Below, piece by piece: positions 12,135 through 24,759 of a DNA stretch of 64,000 bases (position 1 is its first letter; every line of letters starts with the position of its first letter). The DNA is taken from the NCBI GenBank assembly GCA_958298945.1, contig OY282609.1:62840220-62904219 (forward strand), read 5' to 3'. The notes under the pieces were generated by a model. The model was not told the origin of the DNA, made no database searches, and saw nothing but the letters and a program-made list of their open reading frames with translations. This DNA is from Atherix ibis (Eukaryota; Arthropoda; Insecta; Diptera; Athericidae). Both the position numbers and the translations under genes were made by a program.

Positions 12135-14540
12135 TATATTGATGACCACCGGTAATGCTTATAAATTCTCCCCTTTTCAAATATTTAAAATTGTTGGTAG
12201 TACTTGTGATATTGACCACATCTTTAATTATTCGATTATTATCAAAGCTTTGGTTAAAAAATTGGTCATGGTCATACTATCCTAGGGTCATATAAAGATG
12301 CAAAAACTGCAACATATCTTTTTATGAAAGCATTTGTAATTATCATATGCTCAAATATGAGATGTTCACATGAAAATATTAATTTTCTTAAGGTCAGATT
12401 TGCAAAACCCTAAAATATCCTATGTGTTAGTTCATTATTATAACAAACCTTCGATAATCCATTCAATTTTCTATTTGATAATCACCAATCTGTTTTATGT
12501 TTCCTACAAAATTCCACAGCTGTACTCGTAATAGCATTTGATAAATATCATCCCGAACGTGTATGTATGAATTTTACGAGCCTTCATAGTGCATTCTTGT
12601 TTTTGAATCTTTTATTTTTTCGCTTATTTTTAACGATATTGATTTGTCCCTCATATAAGAATGTGTATTCAATAGAAGGTCTGCATAATATAAAGGTGTT
12701 AGTTACGTGCCTAATAAAAATCCGCCCACACGGAACATTCTCTAGCTGCTAAGTAAAGAGTGGTTTTTTGGTTGCTGCCTTCTTCGGGTTATTTGTAAAT
12801 TTTACAACTACTAAAACCGAAGTTAGTTCTGTAAATGGAAATAAAAAGATATACTTATGCATGGATATAAATTGTATGTCTGAGCAATAGTGTTTATATA
12901 ACTGCCGAGAGGCTTTAAACTAAACGAATAAAAACTTTATTGTTTCATTAGAAATGAAATTTGAGAAAACATTATAGTTTATTGATAGTATAAATGCATA
13001 TCAATATGGTAGTTTACTAGTGAAAGAAACTCAATTTGGGAACATATCAAAATCTCAACGCTACACCAGTGCCGTACTTCACCATGTCAAACCGAATTTA
13101 GCTGCATTGAATTATGCCAAATCAAATTACGTATAATAAGTATATGTTGGTGGACAAGTTAAATTTTGAGTTTATTAAAATATTTCATTGTTTTCTTTAA
13201 TAAAATCAAAAAATTTTGAGTTGTCATAGATACACATATATTTTGAAACTAAATTATTTTATGAAATTTCTATTTTTCCTAAGATTCTGGGCAATTTTTT
13301 GTTCCGACAAAATTATGTTTTATAAAAGGATATCTTTTGGGAAAAAAAATTTTTGTTAAAAATGTTTGTTATGGTCGGGCACAAGAATAGTCCTACGGTA
13401 TTTTCTGGCTGTTTAGAAATCCATTTAACCTTCTAGACTATCATGAAGAGTACATTAGAAACGAATTTATTTGCTACCGTCCGGCATAGATAGATTTTTA
13501 AGATTCTAGTCTCTCAGCATTATTTTATTATTTTTGATATAAATAATCTGAAATATTTTTGGTTCTTCCTCGAAAATAGATTTATTACCTTATTTCGAAA
13601 ATTCACACATAAATGTACAGTAGAAACACATTCAACAGAATGTCAATAAATTGAAAATAACATAATCTGTGAATACTCTTCTGATTAAGAAAATAAAAAT
13701 CACTTATATCGATTTTAATTATTATAACTATATTTTTTTCTAATATAACTTACGTTGATCTTTTAGCACTATTAATATTTATAATAGCCTTTATTTTTAT
13801 AATTTTATTAGCGTTGGTATGTCCTTTTCGAAATTTTATAACTTGACTTATAAAAATATAAAATTTCGTTGTACTTTAAGAAAATGAAATTCTTCCTACT
13901 CCATTAAAATTGAGTAGAAATTTGGAATTTTTATGCAGATTAAAAATTTAAATGTTTTAATTATAATCACTGACATTAGGCTATTAAATTATAAAACCAA
14001 ATGTTTTTATCTTCATTCGTTCAGTTTTCTTGTATCTTTTCAATTTTCCATTAACAAATTTATCGAAAATCAGCAATATAAATTTTATGTATTTAATTTT
14101 CAATCTGCTCCTCTCACATATTTTTGATTTTAATTTTATTGTTATAATTATTATTTTTATTGTTAATATGGTTCATAAAAAAAATTATATTTTTACATAT
14201 GGTTTATATTTATAGATGTTTTATAATCATATTATAGAATCAAAATAGCAAATTAAAACAAAAAATAAAAATAATTTAGAAATTAAAAAATCTTGAATGC
14301 TACGATCAATAAAATTTATAGCAAAAGATTTTTTTCACTATTAATATTTTCTTTCCAATTCTAATTATGGAATTTTTGTTTAATATTCAAATTGGAATTT
14401 AAGAAATTCTGTTAATTATTAGAATACTAATATGAAAAACACATAAATCGTGAATAAATCATGAATTTTTACCTATTACTTAGCTAAAAAATCATTGAAT
14501 TTAATGCCTATAAAATATTAATTTTCTTCTTATTTATTTC

Positions 14541-14600
14541 GATTTAAGCTTAAAATGCATATTATTATTTAGATTTAAGCTTAAAATGTATATATTATTA
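14541..14600. repeat. Two-copy direct repeat, 31-bp period
   Basis: GATTTAAGCTTAAAATG plus an AT-rich tail occurs at 14541 and again at 14572, differing by a C/T change and a one-base indel. The second copy runs straight into the left arm of the palindrome at 14590. Confidence 0.8.
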
Positions 14601-14635
14601 AATTGAAATCATTAGATTTCAATTTAATAATATAT
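14590..14635. repeat. Perfect 21-bp inverted repeat, 4-base loop
   Basis: Arms 14590-14610 and 14615-14635 are exact reverse complements, separated by ATTA. The whole would extrude as a near-complete hairpin. No target-site duplication or transposon end is recognisable around it. Confidence 0.9.
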
Positions 14636-16038
14636 TCATCGGTTTAAAATATTCGTTAAAATTTTTTCAATACTCGATAATTTTAATATAACGCTTTTCG
14701 TACACTTCTTCAAAAATAGAAACTCAAGTGCAACGTGTATTTTTATTTTTTTTAATTATTTAAGATAAATAATAACAAAATACTTTTCATGCAAGAAGTT
14801 TTTATTTTATTTACAATAGTCTTTTAAAATAAATAAAAAAATTTCCACATGAAAATGGATCGTGATCATTATTTTATCAGATCAGTCCTAATGAACACGT
14901 ATATAAATATAACTTTTCAATATGTTTATTGTCACAATTTATTTTTATCTAACTTCAAATTTTATATTTCATATCGTGTTCAAGAAGTGGTCTTAATAAA
15001 GTTAATTTGTAATAATTTTTTCGCTTCTAAACACATTTGTTGATCAATAACGTTATTCTTCAACAATTGATATTGTAATTCTAAAATTTATAATCTATAT
15101 TTTTAATTTTCTAACTGATTTCCTCAATTATATTAATTTTTTTCCGCAAATTCTTTAAATTCTGTTTATTCCAATTCTAATGTGAATTTTTTAAGTTTCC
15201 CATAAACATTATTGATGGTCAACAAAAACGCCAAGAAAACAATTTTCATAAACCAACATTTTCCGTTGTCTCCCATTTTTTACCCCCTTAAGCAAAAATG
15301 TCTAACATTTACATTCACAATTACAGTTACTCCAATATTTGAGACTTTTTTAAAAGAAATTCATTAACATTGATATGGTTATTACCGTGACTGCATTATT
15401 TCTCCTAATTAAAGAGTGACTGTGTACATTTTAAGCGTAACAGGAAGGAGAAGCTAATAAGATAAATCTATATATATAAATGTCTCTCTCATATTTTCTC
15501 TTCAAACTCTAAGGAAACACTAATGTGCTCCCCTTCTTTGATGTTGACCATGGAAAGGTAACAACAAACATTTTTTAGCATAGTTTCGATCTATTCACCC
15601 ACCATCACCCATTTAAAGTTCATTTCAGATTGTGTATTTGCTTAAATTCTAAATTTTTTAATTTATATTATTAATAAACATTATGAATATTGTAAAAAAT
15701 TCCCATAAAATTTAAATGCTAATTTAATTTGAGGGCTTGCTAAAATTTCTATTTCCTTATTTATTTAAAACAGTTTTATATTAGAGACAATCAAAAATAC
15801 CTTATAGTTTGATGAACAGAAAGAAATAAATTGATATAAAAGAAAAGGAATTGTGTACGATAAGTAAGAAAGATACTTTATTGTATAACAAATTTATTAT
15901 CCGGCAAACAACAAAAATTAATAATAGTGGTTGGTTTAGTAATAATGGAGCGTATGGTATGAAATTCTGTAGTATGAATTGTTATGGTTTGTGATGTAGA
16001 AAACTAGCTAGCTCTAGTCATAGTAGGTCTTAATCTAG

Positions 16039-16236
16039 TCAGCCATACCATCTGTCGAAGATCACATGGTTCAGTTCGATTCGGTCTATAATACTATCAC
16101 GACAATCTCCATTGAGCATCATTGCCTAAACTCTATCGTCCTCGGCTATCGTCACAGTTGAACGCGGTAAAGCCATCCTCCCCATATTTGACGATATCTT
16201 ATGAGGAAGAAGAACGACATTCGACCAGTAAAAATG
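16039..16236 (-). other. Coding-like frame with one internal stop, unidentified
   Basis: On the minus strand a frame runs from 16236 to 16039, broken only by a TAG at 16128-16126. It contains stretches such as VVLLPHKISSNMGRMALP, STVTIAEDDRV and, after the stop, DSIIDRIELNHVIFDRWYG. The region is G+C-richer than its surroundings. The residue mix resembles real protein more than translated spacer, but I recognise no family. It may be a decayed exon, a retrotransposon scrap, or chance in a GC island. Confidence 0.2.
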
Positions 16237-16239
16237 CTA

Positions 16240-19000
16240 TTTACCAATTGGTAAAAGTCCTCAGCAAGAGTCAATAGAGTTCAAATAATGCCCGATGGCA
16301 TTTTGTAAATGATACAGCGCGATACAGCGTACGGTTAGATTGGTTGCTTATTGTGCACTATTCGTTTGGCGGAATCTTTAGCCTTGAAAATCTTCTTTAA
16401 TCCAACATATTCTATCTGAACAAATCTGGAATTTTATTATTGGGATAATAATCGCAAAGATAATTCACTGTTTCAATAGATACTTTTTGTTTGCATAACA
16501 ATCATAGTCGGTTTACGTATTCGTATTCTAATTGCATAGAAAGGTACATGATCGTGTATAGTAAAGCCCATTTCTAAAAAGAATTTAGTGTTTAAGAAGT
16601 AATTTATATACGTATTTTGTTCACCCTAGTCCTTATTCAGTTATTTAAGTTAGTTTCATTCGTGTTTTTTGTAACAAATGAATTGAGTTTTTTCCAAAGA
16701 AATATATTATTTTCTATTTTTTGTTTTTTTTTTTAGAAGAAATTAATAAAAAAAAATATATTGTATTTAAAACTTTTATGTAGAAATCTTGGTCAAAAAG
16801 CAAATCTTGTTGTTCATAAAAAACATTTTTTGAGAAATATTTTCTAGATGTTAGTAGGAAGTAATTTTTGCTGAAAAGTTTACATGTTCACATATTATGT
16901 AACGCCAACATTATATTTTTTGTCCACTAAAATTCTTTCGGATTAAAATACAAAAGAAGCATTTAATGAGCCTAAATTTCTTATGAAAAGATGGTGTTTC
17001 AAAATTAGTAATGAAAAATTACATCATCCGGGTTTTAATTGTGTCCATTTTCGAAGAAATTACGAATATGTTGAAATTAAAGATCAAGGAAGGTTAGTTA
17101 TGCTTAAGTAGATTCTATATATTAGCCTGCGTACCTATATTAAAGTAAAATAAACTTTTAAAAGTACTACATTTCCTCAGTTGGCTTTTTATCTTCTGTA
17201 TACATCTTAATGTGGTTGTTGTTCATAGTTTATAAAAAAAACATGTTTTTTTACATATTTTTGAGTTTAATATGTATAAATTATTCTAATTTTTTTGCAA
17301 TCTTATTATTTTGAGTTTTGTTTTAATCGTATCACATCAATTGTTTATGTGATACTTGCGCACATGAGTTGTTGGAATTTATGGCATCAAAACAAATGGT
17401 TGGCAATTCAATAAAATGTTAAGGAATCTATAGTTCAGAATAGTTTATTTTAGTATACAAACCACTGTTACTATCGCATTTTAAATGCAGAAGGTATCAT
17501 CAATAAAATCAATTACTTTCATCAATATAAAGATATCAAAATCGGCTGTAATAGAAATAATAATCCCCATTAGAGACTTTAATAGAAACTCGGAGACAAC
17601 ATGTTTCGCTTTGGATGCATCCAAAGTTGTTATCGTTTGCCATTAGTGCTAGGTTTTTTCTCCTAAATTAAAGAAGAAAGCAGAATTTAAAGTAAATGCT
17701 CAAAAGCAAAGGCGACAAAGTAATCGAACTGAATCCCATAGTAAATGCAAGCTTTGGATAGGTACACTAGTCTCAGGAAACTAATCGTATTTTCAACCCA
17801 ATACGCACATACACATACATATTCGTGCATTCATATTTGCCAATATTGCAAAGCAAAAATTGCAATAATTAAGCTTATCAATCTAAACGACTTATAAATG
17901 ATTCTTTGATATCTTGTTTTTTAGCTATTTTGGTACTCGTGTGTCTTTAGTTCTGTAATGATTGTTTTATTATTTGAAAACACGTAAAGGAGAATATTTG
18001 TTGTTGTTCTTTTCTTTCAATCAACTGCTGCGAAGGTGTGTTCAAACAAAATGTGCTTTTTTCAACTATCAACCCAACCCGTATGATTATACTCCAATGC
18101 TGTGTCACTATACTATACTTGGACATTTATTATTTATTCGATTTCTTTCTCTTTTAAATGCATTTGTACATATACGAGAATTTATATGTACACTAAGGGA
18201 TATAGTACGGTTAAGTGTAAGTAATTATCTATATTTTTTTTAGATAAACGAAGTGAATAAGTTTTTGATATAAAAACTTGACATGCCAATCTATGAGTTG
18301 ATCAAAATTGCCATCAATTTAGATGAAAATGAAAAAAAATTCTTGCGTATCGAATGGAATCTGCAGAGAATTATTATCAATTCACTTATGGCCATTTATA
18401 TCAATAAAAATGGAAGAATAAAAAATATACTGAACACAAATGGGAAGACAAAGGATCACAGATGGCGGAATAGCAAATTACGAAGCACAGTTGTCGTATA
18501 TATTAATGCAGGCTATCCGGTTGTGATATAGAAGATTTTCTATAACTGAGCAAATCGTAACGATGTTTGTCAATGAGAAATATTGATAAAATTATTGCAT
18601 CAATACCAAAGATTACGATAGACTCTATTTATAAGAAGAAAAAAATGTGAAATGAAAAAGAGAACAATATTAAATTACGAGTATTAACAAGGAATTATCT
18701 AAATTATGAAAACATTATCAGAAAAGCTGTGACACAAATGTCATCAGTTGTTGAGTTGTCCTTGTTTTAGTTTAGAACTTTTAGCGATGATATACCATAA
18801 TTGAAGCTTTTTCTGTAAAAATTAAGAAATTCTTTCCTAAGTTTGCGAAAAAAGAATGGAGCTATCGTATCTAAAAGCTCCATTATAGAAGGGATCCTAG
18901 CGGCGAAATCATTTAATATGTACGTTATTATTAACTAAGTGCCACAGGATTAGTATATAGAATTGTATTAATAGACTGGTTTATTGATGGTTGATCCAAT
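16240..19000. other. Gene-free AT-rich spacer
   Basis: No supported gene. It holds a strong acceptor-like pyrimidine tract ending in AG near 16737, short chance frames at 17962-18243 and 18283-18531 without recognisable motifs, and a 9-bp hairpin at 18855-18884. Confidence 0.6.
18855..18884. repeat. 9-bp hairpin AATGGAGCT/AGCTCCATT
   Basis: Arms 18855-18863 and 18876-18884 are exact reverse complements around a 12-base loop. It is short and could arise by chance in 64 kb. Confidence 0.5.
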
Positions 19001-19002
19001 GA

Positions 19003-19167
19003 GTCGACAAAAACTATCGTTTTGATCCAGTCAACGTGGCTGCGTATGGTATTAGTTGTCATTCTGTTAGTGAGCTCTTGGACTCTAGCCAACTTATCAG
19101 CGCTTTAATTACCCGAAATCCCCACTTGCCCCTCCACTCAACGCACTTTTATTATAAAGATGGCTAA
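19003..19167 (+). other. Coding-like 54-codon frame, unidentified
   Basis: This frame opens after a TGA at 19000 and closes at TAA 19165-19167. It reads VDKNYRFDPVNVAAYG, then SVSELLDSSQLISAL, then a His/Pro-rich end. It sits in a G+C-richer island (about 19000-19300), with a second open frame one base over at its 3' side. There is no ATG, and no good acceptor or donor marks it as an exon. The product is unknown. It could be part of an old transposon or a pseudogene. Confidence 0.18.
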
Positions 19168-19673
19168 ATCGAACGCTAACCACTGGGTCAGTCGATGGGC
19201 CAAGATAGGCTTTGAGGGTGGCATATACTGTTGTCAAAAATAATAGCCCCGTCCGTTATCAGCAGATATTGATTGCAATCGGAATTGTCGTTTTAAAATT
19301 CTAAAATACAGTGCACGGGGTATTGAAACAAAAAAGTAATACGCTTAAAAATCATGTAATATTTTTAATATTATTAACTTAATTGAAATTTTTATCTTAA
19401 ATTATCACACATTTCAGTTAAACATCAAAACGGAAATCTACTCAAAGTATTTATGATTATTGTTTGGTTATTAATGTGTGTGAAAATACTTTTACAAATC
19501 CATGCACTTGCGGTAAGAGCAAAAGAGCAAAGGTGAGACTGAATAGTGTTAGCGATGTAAAATATTCTTTTCAATTATGAACAGCTTTATGATTTTGCTT
19601 TAAGAAAATGAAATATCACATATACAATATTACTATCAACCTTATAGATTGTTTTTCTTTTCTTTGCGTTTTA

Positions 19674-19700
19674 TAATAATAATAATAATTATTATTATTA
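19674..19700. repeat. TAA/TTA palindromic microsatellite
   Basis: A TAA array meets a TTA array so that the whole reads as a palindrome, able to form a hairpin. Confidence 0.85.
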
Positions 19701-20114
19701 ATTCGATATATTTATATTTGAATTCATGGACAAAATTACATTTCAACGTTTATCATAGAAATTTTGTTTGCTCGATACTATAGGTATATTCATAACTCCT
19801 TCGAAGTTAATGCTAAATTTGTTGTATTCAATTTGTTTTCTTTCGCATTTGAAAAAATTTGTATATTTCAATTCAAGTATCGCATTTGGTTTATTTTCCT
19901 TTCTTAGACTGTATCGGTTTAAGAGTTCTTTACGAATGAATAAATGTGGTTTCATTTTTATAGCCAAGGTGTCAGACAAGTCAATGATCGTGTTATTAGT
20001 CGCACTCTTCGATAACGTTGTGAATAGAAAATTGTTGTGGGATGTTGACTATTGGTACAGACCAGAAAATAACATTGCTTGCATAAACCTATATATATAT
20101 ACATATATTAAAAC

Positions 20115-20152
20115 ATACACACACACAAACATACATGTATATCTATCTATCT
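20115..20152. repeat. CA and ATCT microsatellites
   Basis: A short CA array (about six units) is followed after a spacer by ATCTATCTATCT. Simple sequence only. Confidence 0.8.
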
Positions 20153-23100
20153 ACCTGTGCGCTGCTCTTCTACCTTTGCTTTTTGTTTGATTATATCTAT
20201 AAGCGTGAATATACCTGAAAAAATGTATGCTTCAAATGTTATTGAACCGTTTTCGGTTTTTCGTGACGTTTGATTTTTCACTTCTGTAGAGTTTCTGAAA
20301 TTTTTCTTTTTATTTCTAATTTTTTTACTCTGTTAACGTGTATATGATGTCGATCATTCTTCTAGAACGTCATAGGTTGATCATTTTTACTTTGATTTTA
20401 AAACATCAAAGCTATTAGGAGAGTGAGATTTTTTTGTGGAATTCCTCTTTGAATGTTTAGCTTGTTGACATTTTTTTTTCTCCTCTTAAACTAACGTAGA
20501 AAAATGCTTAGAGGGTTTTAATATTTCTCTTGATTTGAAGATCTAGTGATAGATAAGGCAAAAGAAAAATATAGACACCAATGAAATGTTAGGAGAAAAA
20601 AAATATAGAATTAGTGGTAATTCTTTTCTTTTTTTAAAAATCCCAATCACCATGTCAAAGTAGATGAAGGAAACTTCAAATTAAGAAGAAATGAAATGAT
20701 TTCAGCTATGTATCAATTGGTATATGTGTGTATGTATATTCAAGCAGGATTAGAATGTAAAGTATCAGGTTTTTTTTGAGAGATTGATGGTCTAAAACCC
20801 TCATCTCTTGTGATATTTTTATTATTATATTTTTTTATCTTTTTTTTTTAAATGAATTTAAACTAATTTGAAATTTTTTTTTATATGAATATATATACAA
20901 ATGTTCACTTTAGATAGTATAGATATATTTGTGTATAAAGGTATGCATCATAAAATGCGGGGATAGATATGTTGATCATCATAAGAAATAAATTCAACTT
21001 AAAAGATCAAACAAACTAGCATTATGGTTAATTTTTCACATTTTCCTTTTGGATTTGAGCTGAAGATTTTTCTTCAGATTTATTCAAAAACCAAATTAAC
21101 TTTTAAAAAAAACATTATTTTTCTTTTACAATGAAGTTTTTTTAAAAGTTTTTATTCAATCAGCATGAAATCAATTTAACGAGTTATATTGTATACAATA
21201 TGTTTTTCAAATTTATTCTTCTAATATTACTATAGTATACAGTTCTAAAATACTTATTTAGTATATAAAAGATGCTCATATAAATGGCTAAAACTACTGA
21301 AGACTCTTTGCCTCAAAAAATATTTATATGAAATTAAAACATACAAAAATGATAAGAATTTTGTTTTTTCAAATAAAGAAACGAATTATTTTACCATATT
21401 GGTAAAAAAAATTTTATTGACTTATTAAATTTTTTAATTACTATAGTAATTTGAAATGCGTAAAATTTCCAGTTGACAAAAATAAAATCAACATTTCATT
21501 CAAAAGATGCCGATTTCTTTCAATATTAATTAAAAATATCGCAAAAGAGTCAAATTACAAAATGTTTAAGATAGAAATTCAATTCATCTGTCGGAGGCTA
21601 TTCAAAATCAATAAAATTGAATAGTGAAACCTTACCAAGATGTGGAATATTTTTATAAGATTTAACAATTTTTAATAGAAATGAAATTGAAGAAATTTAT
21701 TTTAGGTTTATTTTTTTAAATTTTAAAAGTTAATAGATTTTCTTTCAAATTTTTAAATATTTGTCAAAATAGATTATAAAAGATAAACAGAAGAAATTTT
21801 GACGTTTTTCATAATTTTAATATGAAAAACATCAAAGTTAAAAATGAAAATCTTTTCAAGGCGATTGCATCTTGTGCATTTGATTATCTATACTTTGATG
21901 GTATGTGTCCTAAGGACAATAGTTCTGGTTTTAGTTCATTTCAAAGACTGAATAACCTCTAGATATGCAAAAACTATAATCTACCAGCATTAACAATTTC
22001 TATTCGGACTAGCGATTTGATTTATTCTAAAATTTCACATTTCCTTATATGTACACATATATGTCACGAATATATTTGCATGGGCATAGAAATATAGTTG
22101 TCCGTTAGATTTATCTCAATGCATCTTTACCTCCAAAAGTAGCCTTTAGACTTCTTGCACTTATCATTTCCGATTATAGTTTCAAGTTCTTGGCCTTCCA
22201 ATATTGATGGTCATAAGGGGAGTACTTGATAGCGATAAGCTTCAAGACCAATAAAAAAAGACACACCACTATTATTAATAGTCTTAAAATATGTACATGA
22301 AGTTTAGTAATTCAAAAGAGCTGGAAGCAAAATAAGTGGTTATCTTTATACGAATATTCATACAGAAACAAATTCTAGCACTCTGTCTCTTTGGGTTGTG
22401 TCTTACTTTTTATTATAATCCGCCCCGTTCTATTTCCACTACGTACACATACAATTTATTCTAGGATACATATGTTTTGCATGCATTTTTAGTTATATTA
22501 TTTATTTATATACTCGTATTTAAAAATAATGTCTGTAGAAAATACAAAAAAGAAAATATTAATAATAAAAAGTTGTTGATTGTGAAATGGTATTTTATTA
22601 AAAAGCCTATAGTTTAAATTACTGAGCAGTTGGTATTAAATCGATTAGGCAGGAAATAGTTGGTAAGCTTGGAGCATTTTTTCGCATAGTAGGCAGTCAT
22701 CACTATCGATGATACTAATTATTGAAATTCTGTTCTTTAAATAACTTGGGTCAATCAAGATTATCCGCGAGCGACAAAATTCCCAAGGTTCATTGAAAGT
22801 TCACCTGATTCATGGTTTCATTAATTCTGAAATACAGTTGACTTCACACAATAGTACGACTATTCGTACTTGCTATATATCAGCCAGAATTATTTTTCTT
22901 TAACTATTATATAATAGTTAGGTTCAATAAAAGTATCTTTAGATTGTCGATTATTAAAGTCAGAGATTTTCTAGAAAATAAATTTGTAGCAATTTAGATG
23001 TAAAAATATGCACTACAATGCAAATGCATTTGCCCTTCAGTTATATGAATTTCTCTTATAGGTAAATGATCCAAAATACTCGTAAAAACAAAACTGTAGA

Positions 23101-23286
23101 TTAACAATGTATTTATATAAAATGTCTGTTCCTAATTTTTCGAATAAATTTGGTATAATTAAATCAATTAATTTTTTTTTACCATAATAAATAAGCTTTT
23201 TCTGTATGATAAAAATTGATAATGATATTTTCTACCATCTTTGGTTGATTTAAAATTTATCTAAGCAATTAAATATACGAAAACTC

Positions 23287-23425
23287 TGGGGCTCAACTAA
23301 GCCTTCCAATTCCTGTCAAATCCAATCCTTTCAGTCAAAAATACTTTATAAAATTGCCGATGTCTCCTTTTGTCTTATACACAAAGTGTTATTCATCGTG
23401 ACCTTAAAGTTCCATTTGTTTGTGA
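23287..23425. repeat. Dispersed repeat, copy 2
   Basis: Diverged relative of window positions 1-176 (CTCAACTAAGCC, TCAAA, AAAATTGCCGATG, TATTCATCGTGA in order). Its continuation, including GATATCTGTAAAATTAA, is found near 24113, beyond the mariner at 23446-23977. The repeat was therefore probably split by that insertion. Confidence 0.5.
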
Positions 23426-23483
23426 TGTGACTATCGAAGACTAAAGAGGTGTGACAGAAAAGTAATGAGACTAATTATTACCT

Positions 23484-23690
23484 TTAAATTAGTTCCTTTG
23501 GGCAGGTATAAATCGGCGGATTCGTTTGGATGTTAAATGGTCTAAACTGGAAAGATAATACTTTTTGAATGTTAATGACAGTACCAAGAAGACGTCCATT
23601 CCGGTGTTGTTTAATCTTCTGTAACAAAAAAAAAATCCACTCGGGCTTAGAAAAGGGTGAAAAGGGGGTTAAGCAAACTACACGAATCCT
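23484..23690 (-). pseudogene. Mariner transposase C-terminal remnant
   Basis: Within the minus-strand frame that ends at 23484, the segment PFSPFSKPEW, IFFLLQKIKQ, then RLLGTVINIQK lines up in order with the mariner signature PYSPDLAP-D, FFLFPKIK and the following helix region. The third catalytic aspartate position reads E/W here. The N-terminal DNA-binding domain and the first two catalytic aspartates are absent. The upstream part of the open frame, across the nested hairpin, is not transposase. It is a dead fragment by family comparison from memory, not by alignment. Confidence 0.5.
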
Positions 23691-23775
23691 TGTTGTTGTG
23701 GTGTTCAACCCTCCAAGTGTCTGCAATATCCGATTGCATACACTTGGATGCTCCATCATCACACTTTTCTAAGCC
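23644..23775. repeat. Nested inverted repeats inside the deleted mariner
   Basis: An outer pair (GGCTTAGAAAAG at 23644 and CTTTTCTAAGCC ending 23775) encloses an inner hairpin. The inner arms, 23712-23727 and 23733-23748, pair at 15 of 16 positions around a 5-base loop. The RNA or single strand could fold as a stem with an internal hairpin. Confidence 0.75.
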
Positions 23776-23977
23776 TTTTAAGGAATTTCGTATAAAAATA
23801 ACCCACTACAAAAAACACAAAAGTAACGCACTACATAAATATAACTTTACTTATCACGCTCTATAGAGTCGTGTGGTTACATGACGAGGTTGCACTTTTA
23901 GGATGCAGCGGGGAAGTCTGCAGTGTTGTCAGAAAACTCTCAGTAATGCTAGTCTCATTATTTTTCTACCATATCTC

Positions 23978-24615
23978 GTAAATGTCACTCGTCCCACGAT
24001 TTGTCATACTACTACACATAGGTATTGATTTGAATGAAAGTTTACTCCCCATAAGCCCTTCACATTAATTAATACTCCTATTTAAATCTGCTTGTTATTA
24101 TATTTTAGTTGAAGATATCTGTAAAATTAATAAATAAACAAAATTTCGAAATAAATATTCTTATATTAACTTATAAATACAATACTATAGAAGCAAACTT
24201 AACTTAACGGCTGTTGTATTAACAAAGTTAACAGTTTAAGTAATAATTAAACTTATTATTTTGAATTTAACCATTACTTTAAGACATAATTGCTTTGTTG
24301 AAATTAATTTTAAAAAAAAAGATTCCAAGTCATTACATTGATTGAAACAAATTATGTTAATCGAGCGAATATACAATAATTGTTGAATAGCTGAAATATT
24401 GTCTAATTACATTTTTTCTATGATGCTGTTTATTTGTATTTTATTTATGATATTTAATATTGTTTTTTCTTTTTGGATATAATTTACAATTGCTTGCATT
24501 TAATTTATTTTTCTTTAAAGTAAGCGATATAATTAAAAGATACTTGATAAGTAGCCCAAGAAGCATTATTATTATTCCTGTATTTCTGTTTTAATTTATG
24601 GGAAATATATTTTGG
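23978..24615. other. AT-rich spacer
   Basis: Remainder of dispersed repeat copy 2 (to about 24130), then A/T-rich sequence with no gene. Confidence 0.55.
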
Positions 24616-24683
24616 ATAGTAGTAAATTGTGAAAGAAAATTTTCAATTTTAAATGACAATTTTCTTTCACAATTTACTACTAT
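24616..24683. repeat. Perfect 26-bp inverted repeat, 16-base loop
   Basis: Arms 24616-24641 and 24658-24683 are exact reverse complements with no mismatch, and the loop is AT-rich. It lies 76 bp left of the mariner at 24760 but is not part of its TIR. No target duplication is evident. Confidence 0.92.
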
Positions 24684-24759
24684 TTGATAATTTTAATAGT
24701 TGATAGAATTGTTTTCAATAAAATCTAAAAATTGAAAACCTCTAAAATACGATATTATA

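Larger units (their letters stand above)
9916..16030. other. Gene-free AT-rich spacer
   Basis: Nothing gene-like is supported. Contents are a CTAC/CTAT microsatellite (10881-10935), a small G+C-richer patch at about 10930-11090, a 17-bp inverted repeat (12069-12134), and a direct repeat joined to a perfect palindrome (14541-14635). The rest is A/T-rich sequence. Confidence 0.6.
19170..23280. other. Gene-free AT-rich spacer
   Basis: No recognisable gene. It holds a TAA/TTA palindromic microsatellite (19674-19700), CA and ATCT microsatellites (20115-20152), many A and T homopolymers, and an acceptor-donor motif at 23061/23062. The 140-codon frame at 19768-20190 is open but AT-driven and Phe/Leu/Tyr-rich, with no motif. 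Confidence 0.6.
23446..23977 (-). mobile_element. Internally deleted mariner-like element, minus orientation
   Basis: The ends are imperfect terminal inverted repeats: GAGGTGTGACAGAAAAGT at 23446 and, reverse-complemented from 23977, GAGATATGGTAGAAAAAT. The match continues through TAATGAGACTA on both sides. A TA follows the right end. At 532 bp it is under half the usual 1.3 kb of a mariner. Next to the left TIR the minus strand encodes a decayed transposase C-terminus, so the element lies in minus orientation. The middle carries nested inverted repeats (23644-23775). It is not autonomous. Confidence 0.65.

Noticed and set aside
19768..20190. 140-codon plus-strand frame, longest outside transposons
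   Set aside because: Phe/Leu/Tyr/Ile-rich with AT-only codon choice and simple repeats (CA, ATCT) in its 3' part, and no motif. The minus strand is also open here, as expected of AT-rich chance frames.
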